The notes beneath the pieces are model-generated. The model saw nothing but the letters and a program-made list of their open reading frames with translations, did not search any database and was not told where the DNA came from. Shown here piece by piece: positions 19,269 to 22,300 of a DNA stretch of 22,300 bases. How positions within the stretch are numbered: the stretch's first letter is position 1; every line of letters begins with the position of its first letter. Where the stretch lies: positions 1 through 22,300 of the forward strand of contig CALDFY010000206.1 in NCBI GenBank assembly GCA_937942115.1, written 5' to 3'. The DNA comes from an uncultured Anaerolineae bacterium (GTDB taxonomy: Bacteria; Chloroflexota; Anaerolineae; B4-G1; DUEL01). A program made the position numbers and the translations under genes.

Positions 19269-22031
19269 CTACGCGCCGCCCAGCACCTCCCGCAGGAGTT
19301 GCGGGGCCCGGCGGAGCGCCTCATCCAGGCGGCGGGCATCTTTGCCGCCCGCCTGGGCCAGAGTGGGCCGTCCGCCGCCGCCACCGCCCACCACCTGGGC
19401 GATGCCGCGCACCAGTCTCACCGCGTCCACCCCCTGCCGGGTCAGGTCGGGGGTGACCGCCGCCACGAAGGCCGGACGCCCCTCCAGGACCGTGCCCAGC
19501 ACTACCACGCCGGAGCGGACCCGCTCCCGGTACCAGTCCGTCATCTCCCGCAATGTGTCCATATCCGGGACGTTCACCCGGGCCACCAGCAGGGGCACCC
19601 CGGCCACCTCCTGAACCTGGTCCAGCAGGTCCTCCAGTTGGTAGCGGGCCAGCTGCCGCTGCAGCCGCGCGATCTCCTTGCGGGCCGTCTGGAGTTCGTC
19701 CTGCAACTCCAGGACTTTGCGGTTCACCTCCTCCGGCGAGCAGAGGAGATGGGCCGAGATGGACTCCAGGGAGCGCATGTGTTTCTGAACCCACTCCACC
19801 GCGCCGCGTCCGGTCACCGCCTCAATCCGGCGCACGCCCGCGCCGATGCCCTGCTCGGAGATGATGTAGAAGAAACCGATTTCGCCGGTCTCGTCCACGT
19901 GGGTGCCGCCGCACAGTTCCTGGCTGAAGGGCTCCTCGGGCCAACCGATGCGCAGCACCCGCACCACGTCGCCGTATTTTTCGCCGAAAAGGGCAATGAC
20001 GCCCTCCGCAAGCGCCTCCCGGTACGGTTTATACTCCCAGATGACCGGGTAGTTGGCCAGGATGGCCTCGTTGACGCCGCGCACGACCCGGTCTATCTCG
20101 TCCTGGGTGAGCATAGCGCCGTGGGTGAAGTCAAAGCGCAGCCGGTCCGGGGCGACCAGGGAGCCGGCCTGCTGGACGTGTTCGCCCAGAACGTAGCGGA
20201 GTTCGTTATGGAGCAGGTGGGTGGCGGTGTGGTTCCGGGCGATGTCCATGCGCCGCTCGTAGTCCACCAGCGCCCAGGCCCGCTCGCCGACGCGCGGGGT
20301 GCCCAGAGTGACCTCGCCCACGTGGACGATGAGGCCGGGGACGGGCCGCCGCATGTCGTCCACCCGGATTTCCCAGACCGGCTCCTCCGCCTCCGGGCTG
20401 GCGAAGGCGGCGATGTAGCCCGTATCGGAGACCTGACCGCCGGACTCCACGTAGAAGCAGGTCTCGGAGAGGACGACTTCCACTTTGTCGCCGACGCGGG
20501 CGGCCTGGACCGACTTGCCGTCCCGCAGGATGGCCGCGACGGTCGTCTCCATCTCCGTCGCCTCGTACGGGTCGTGCAGGACCCCCTCCGGACCGAGCAG
20601 GCCCCTTTTCTGCAGGCTCTCCAGCAGGTCCCGGTACACCCGCAGGCTCTCTTCGTCTATCTCCTCAAACATTTCCGCCGCCCGGGCGCGGGCCCGTTGC
20701 TCTTCCATTGCGGCGTGGAATCCCGCCTCGTCCACCGTCAGACCGTGCTCCTCGGCCACGTCCCGGATAATCTCCATCGGGATGCCGAAGGTGTCGTAGA
20801 GCCGAAAGGCGTCCCGGCCGGGGATGATGCGCTCCCCGCGCTCCTCCACAGCGGCGATCACCTCGTCCAGACGGGCCAGTCCCGCGTCCAGTGTCTTCAG
20901 GAAGCGCAACTCCTCCTGGCGGATGGTGGTGAGGATGAACTCCCGCCGCTTCTCCAGTTCGGGAAAGACGTGGCTCATCCGCTCAATGACGACCTTCGCC
21001 ACTTCGTCCATAAACGGACGGGTAAAGCCGATTTTGCGCCCGAAGCGGACGGCCCGGCGGAGGATCATGCGCAGGACGTAGTTGCGGCCCTCGTTGCCGG
21101 GGAGCACCCCGTCTCCGATCAGGAAGGTAACGGCGCGGGCGTGGTCGGCAATGACCCGGTAGCCGACGATGTGCCGCTCCCGCTCCTCGTCGGTATGGCC
21201 CAGGAGTTTCTGGACCCGGTCCATTATGGGGGTGAAGAGGTCGGTCTTGTAGTTGGAGTCCACGCCCTGCAGGATGGCTACCAGTCGCTCCAGGCCGGCG
21301 CCGGTATCCACGTGTTTGGCCGGCAGGGGCTCCAGGGTGCCGTCCTCCTTCCGGTTGTACTGGATGAAGACCAGGTTCCAGAGTTCAATGTACCGCCCGC
21401 AATCCCGGTTGACGCCGCAGACATGGGTCGGGTCGTCTTTTTTGGTGCAAAACTCTGGCCCTCGGTCGTAGTGGATTTCGCTGCAGGGGCCGCAGGGGCC
21501 GACGTCGCCCATCTCCCAGAAGTTGTCCTTGCGGCCGAAGAAGAGGATGTGGGAGGGGTCAATGTCGGTCTCGGAGCGCCAGTACTCGGCGGCCTCGTCG
21601 TCGCGGGGAAGGTCGCCCTGGTCGTCCTCAAAGCAGGTGGCCCAGAGCCGCTCTTTGGGCAGGCCCCAGACCTGGGTGAGGAGTTCCCACGCCCAGGCGA
21701 TGGCCTCTTTTTTGTAGTAATCGCCGAAGGACCAGTTGCCCAGCATCTCAAAGAAGGTATGGTGATAGGTATCCCGGCCTACGTCCTCCAGGTCGGCGTG
21801 CTTGCCGGAGACGCGCAAGCACTTCTGGGTATCGGCGGCCCGCTTGTAGGGACGGGTGCCGATGCCCAGGAAGACGTCCTTGAACTGGTTCATTCCGGCG
21901 TTGGTGAAGAGAAGGGTGGGGTCATCCACCGGCACCAGGCTGGAACTGGGGACAATGGTATGGCCCCGGGCGGCGAAGAAATCCAGGAAACTCTGTCGGA
22001 CTTCGTCGCTGGTCCACTTTTTCTTGCTCAT
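19269..22031 (-). CDS. alaS: Alanyl-tRNA synthetase
   Basis: A 920-residue class II synthetase that charges tRNA-Ala. The catalytic domain begins with FFAARGHTIVPSSSLVP and TNAGMNQFKDVFLG, and contains HHTFFEMLGNWSFGDYYK. The editing domain has HTATHLLH (the HxxxH zinc site) and CGGTHVDETGEIG, and the C-terminal C-Ala region ends in VVGGGGGGRPTLAQAGG. All parts are intact and the length is normal for the family. The ATG at 22029-22031 has GAGGAG about 6 bases upstream. It has its own strong promoter and is the first gene of the long minus-strand series. In Bacillus alaS lies close to yrrK (ruvX) and yrrL (mltG), as it does here after the insertions. Confidence 0.98.
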   Translation of the reverse strand: MSKKKWTSDEVRQSFLDFFAARGHTIVPSSSLVPVDDPTLLFTNAGMNQFKDVFLGIGTRPYKRAADTQKCLRVSGKHADLEDVGRDTYHHTFFEMLGNWSFGDYYKKEAIAWAWELLTQVWGLPKERLWATCFEDDQGDLPRDDEAAEYWRSETDIDPSHILFFGRKDNFWEMGDVGPCGPCSEIHYDRGPEFCTKKDDPTHVCGVNRDCGRYIELWNLVFIQYNRKEDGTLEPLPAKHVDTGAGLERLVAILQGVDSNYKTDLFTPIMDRVQKLLGHTDEERERHIVGYRVIADHARAVTFLIGDGVLPGNEGRNYVLRMILRRAVRFGRKIGFTRPFMDEVAKVVIERMSHVFPELEKRREFILTTIRQEELRFLKTLDAGLARLDEVIAAVEERGERIIPGRDAFRLYDTFGIPMEIIRDVAEEHGLTVDEAGFHAAMEEQRARARAAEMFEEIDEESLRVYRDLLESLQKRGLLGPEGVLHDPYEATEMETTVAAILRDGKSVQAARVGDKVEVVLSETCFYVESGGQVSDTGYIAAFASPEAEEPVWEIRVDDMRRPVPGLIVHVGEVTLGTPRVGERAWALVDYERRMDIARNHTATHLLHNELRYVLGEHVQQAGSLVAPDRLRFDFTHGAMLTQDEIDRVVRGVNEAILANYPVIWEYKPYREALAEGVIALFGEKYGDVVRVLRIGWPEEPFSQELCGGTHVDETGEIGFFYIISEQGIGAGVRRIEAVTGRGAVEWVQKHMRSLESISAHLLCSPEEVNRKVLELQDELQTARKEIARLQRQLARYQLEDLLDQVQEVAGVPLLVARVNVPDMDTLREMTDWYRERVRSGVVVLGTVLEGRPAFVAAVTPDLTRQGVDAVRLVRGIAQVVGGGGGGRPTLAQAGGKDARRLDEALRRAPQLLREVLGGA

Positions 22032-22062
22032 GGGCGCTCCTCGTCAACGCTTTGTGACGCGT

Positions 22063-22091
22063 ATTGTAGTCTAAAGGGGGGAAACTGTCAA
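22063..22091 (-). promoter_or_regulatory. Near-consensus sigma70 promoter for alaS
   Basis: On the minus strand a perfect TTGACA -35 box (22086-22091) and a TACAAT -10 box (22063-22068) are separated by exactly 17 bp. The predicted start of transcription near 22056 would leave a leader of about 25 bases including the ribosome-binding site. No T-box-like structure fits in so short a leader. Confidence 0.85.
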
Positions 22092-22128
22092 CTTTGCGCT
22101 TCAAGCGGGCTTATCAAGTTCGGGTTAC

Positions 22129-22156
22129 TGGTCAAATCCATATTCGGGGGTATAAT
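22129..22156 (+). promoter_or_regulatory. Promoter for the divergent plus-strand gene
   Basis: A perfect TATAAT -10 box (22151-22156) in an AT-rich stretch is preceded, after 16 bp, by TGGTCA (22129-22134), a four-of-six match to the -35 consensus. The predicted leader is about 43 bases. It is divergent from the alaS promoter, with about 37 bp between the two -35 boxes. Confidence 0.65.
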
Positions 22157-22206
22157 AAAATAGTCGCTTGCTCTGATCAGGAAATCGTATGCACAGGGGG
22201 AATTCC

Positions 22207-22300
22207 ATGCAATCCGATTTTGATCGGGAACTTTTCAAATATTTCACCGATGTTGACCATCTACGCGGCCTCTTTGAACAGTGGCTCAGTATGCCAACCT
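22207..22300 (+). CDS. N-terminal fragment of a gene of unknown function (runs off window)
   Basis: The ATG at 22207 follows AGGGGG at good spacing; an in-frame ATG at 22189 lies before that site and is less likely. Thirty-one residues are visible: it begins MQSDFDRELFKYFTDVDHL and continues RGLFEQWLSMP. They look like an acidic, soluble, helical N-terminus without signal peptide. I do not recognise the family. It is the only gene on the plus strand. Confidence 0.7.
   Translation, partial: MQSDFDRELFKYFTDVDHLRGLFEQWLSMPT

Noticed and set aside
19299..22163. 954-codon open frame on the plus strand opposite alaS
   Set aside because: It is the antisense shadow of a clear alanyl-tRNA synthetase; its translation is rich in His, Gly and Val with no recognisable motif and no ribosome-binding site.
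22032..22206. T-box riboswitch in the alaS leader
   Set aside because: The predicted leader is only about 25 bases and has no T-box bulge or terminator/antiterminator stems.

Overview
The window looks like a chromosomal segment of an uncultured or poorly studied Chloroflexota bacterium, probably Anaerolineae-like. This is inferred from the high GC (about 60% or more by eye), the gene families and the repeat style; no rRNA or marker tree is available. From the right-hand alaS promoter to position 1, about 22 kb, every gene is on the minus strand. A divergent gene of unknown function starts at 22207 on the plus strand and runs off the window. I saw no rRNA, tRNA or CRISPR array.

Reading in the direction of transcription (right to left): alaS has a near-consensus sigma70-type promoter and is followed by a DUF2283 protein. 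A 279-bp hairpin-rich element with 12-bp perfect terminal inverted repeats (18800-19078) comes next. It forms the new 3' end of the DUF2283 gene and has removed the start of a Phd/VapB-like antitoxin. Positions 18101-18798 are a toxin-antitoxin graveyard: an N-truncated antitoxin, a 24-codon PIN-toxin stub, an intact UPF0175 antitoxin and a 40-codon PIN stub. After a repeat array come a membrane-anchored baseplate-J-like protein, a lower-GC restriction-modification-like pair (a two-domain DNA methyltransferase overlapping a PD-(D/E)XK-like nuclease), ruvX, a small two-gene module (a hypothetical protein plus DUF2283) and mltG. alaS, ruvX and mltG lie close together in many bacteria such as Bacillus, so this looks like an old housekeeping neighbourhood opened by insertions.

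The middle part is metabolic: a nucleotidyltransferase stub read in frame into an FAD-dependent oxidoreductase, a class V (archaeal-type) fructose-1,6-bisphosphate aldolase/phosphatase, a gene remnant, and a molybdenum hydroxylase large subunit without its usual FeS and FAD partners. Next are a large TPR protein and trmD, then a strong terminator. A promoter then drives an MFS transporter, a TVP38/DedA-type membrane protein and the ribosome-assembly GTPase obg. The start of an alpha/beta hydrolase closes the window.

The most unusual feature is a family of intergenic arrays built from 7-bp units with different sequences (209-327, 1598-1695, 2415-2442, 9508-9535, 18074-18101, plus a 16-bp-unit array at 17992-18069). 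In each case the array contains or touches the stop codon of the gene before it. In three cases (obg, the TVP38-like gene and the baseplate-J-like gene) it runs to within 1-2 bp of the next start codon, where no good Shine-Dalgarno sequence is visible. They recall the heptanucleotide STRR repeats of cyanobacteria, but here several unit families occur within 18 kb and two families meet in phase inside one array.
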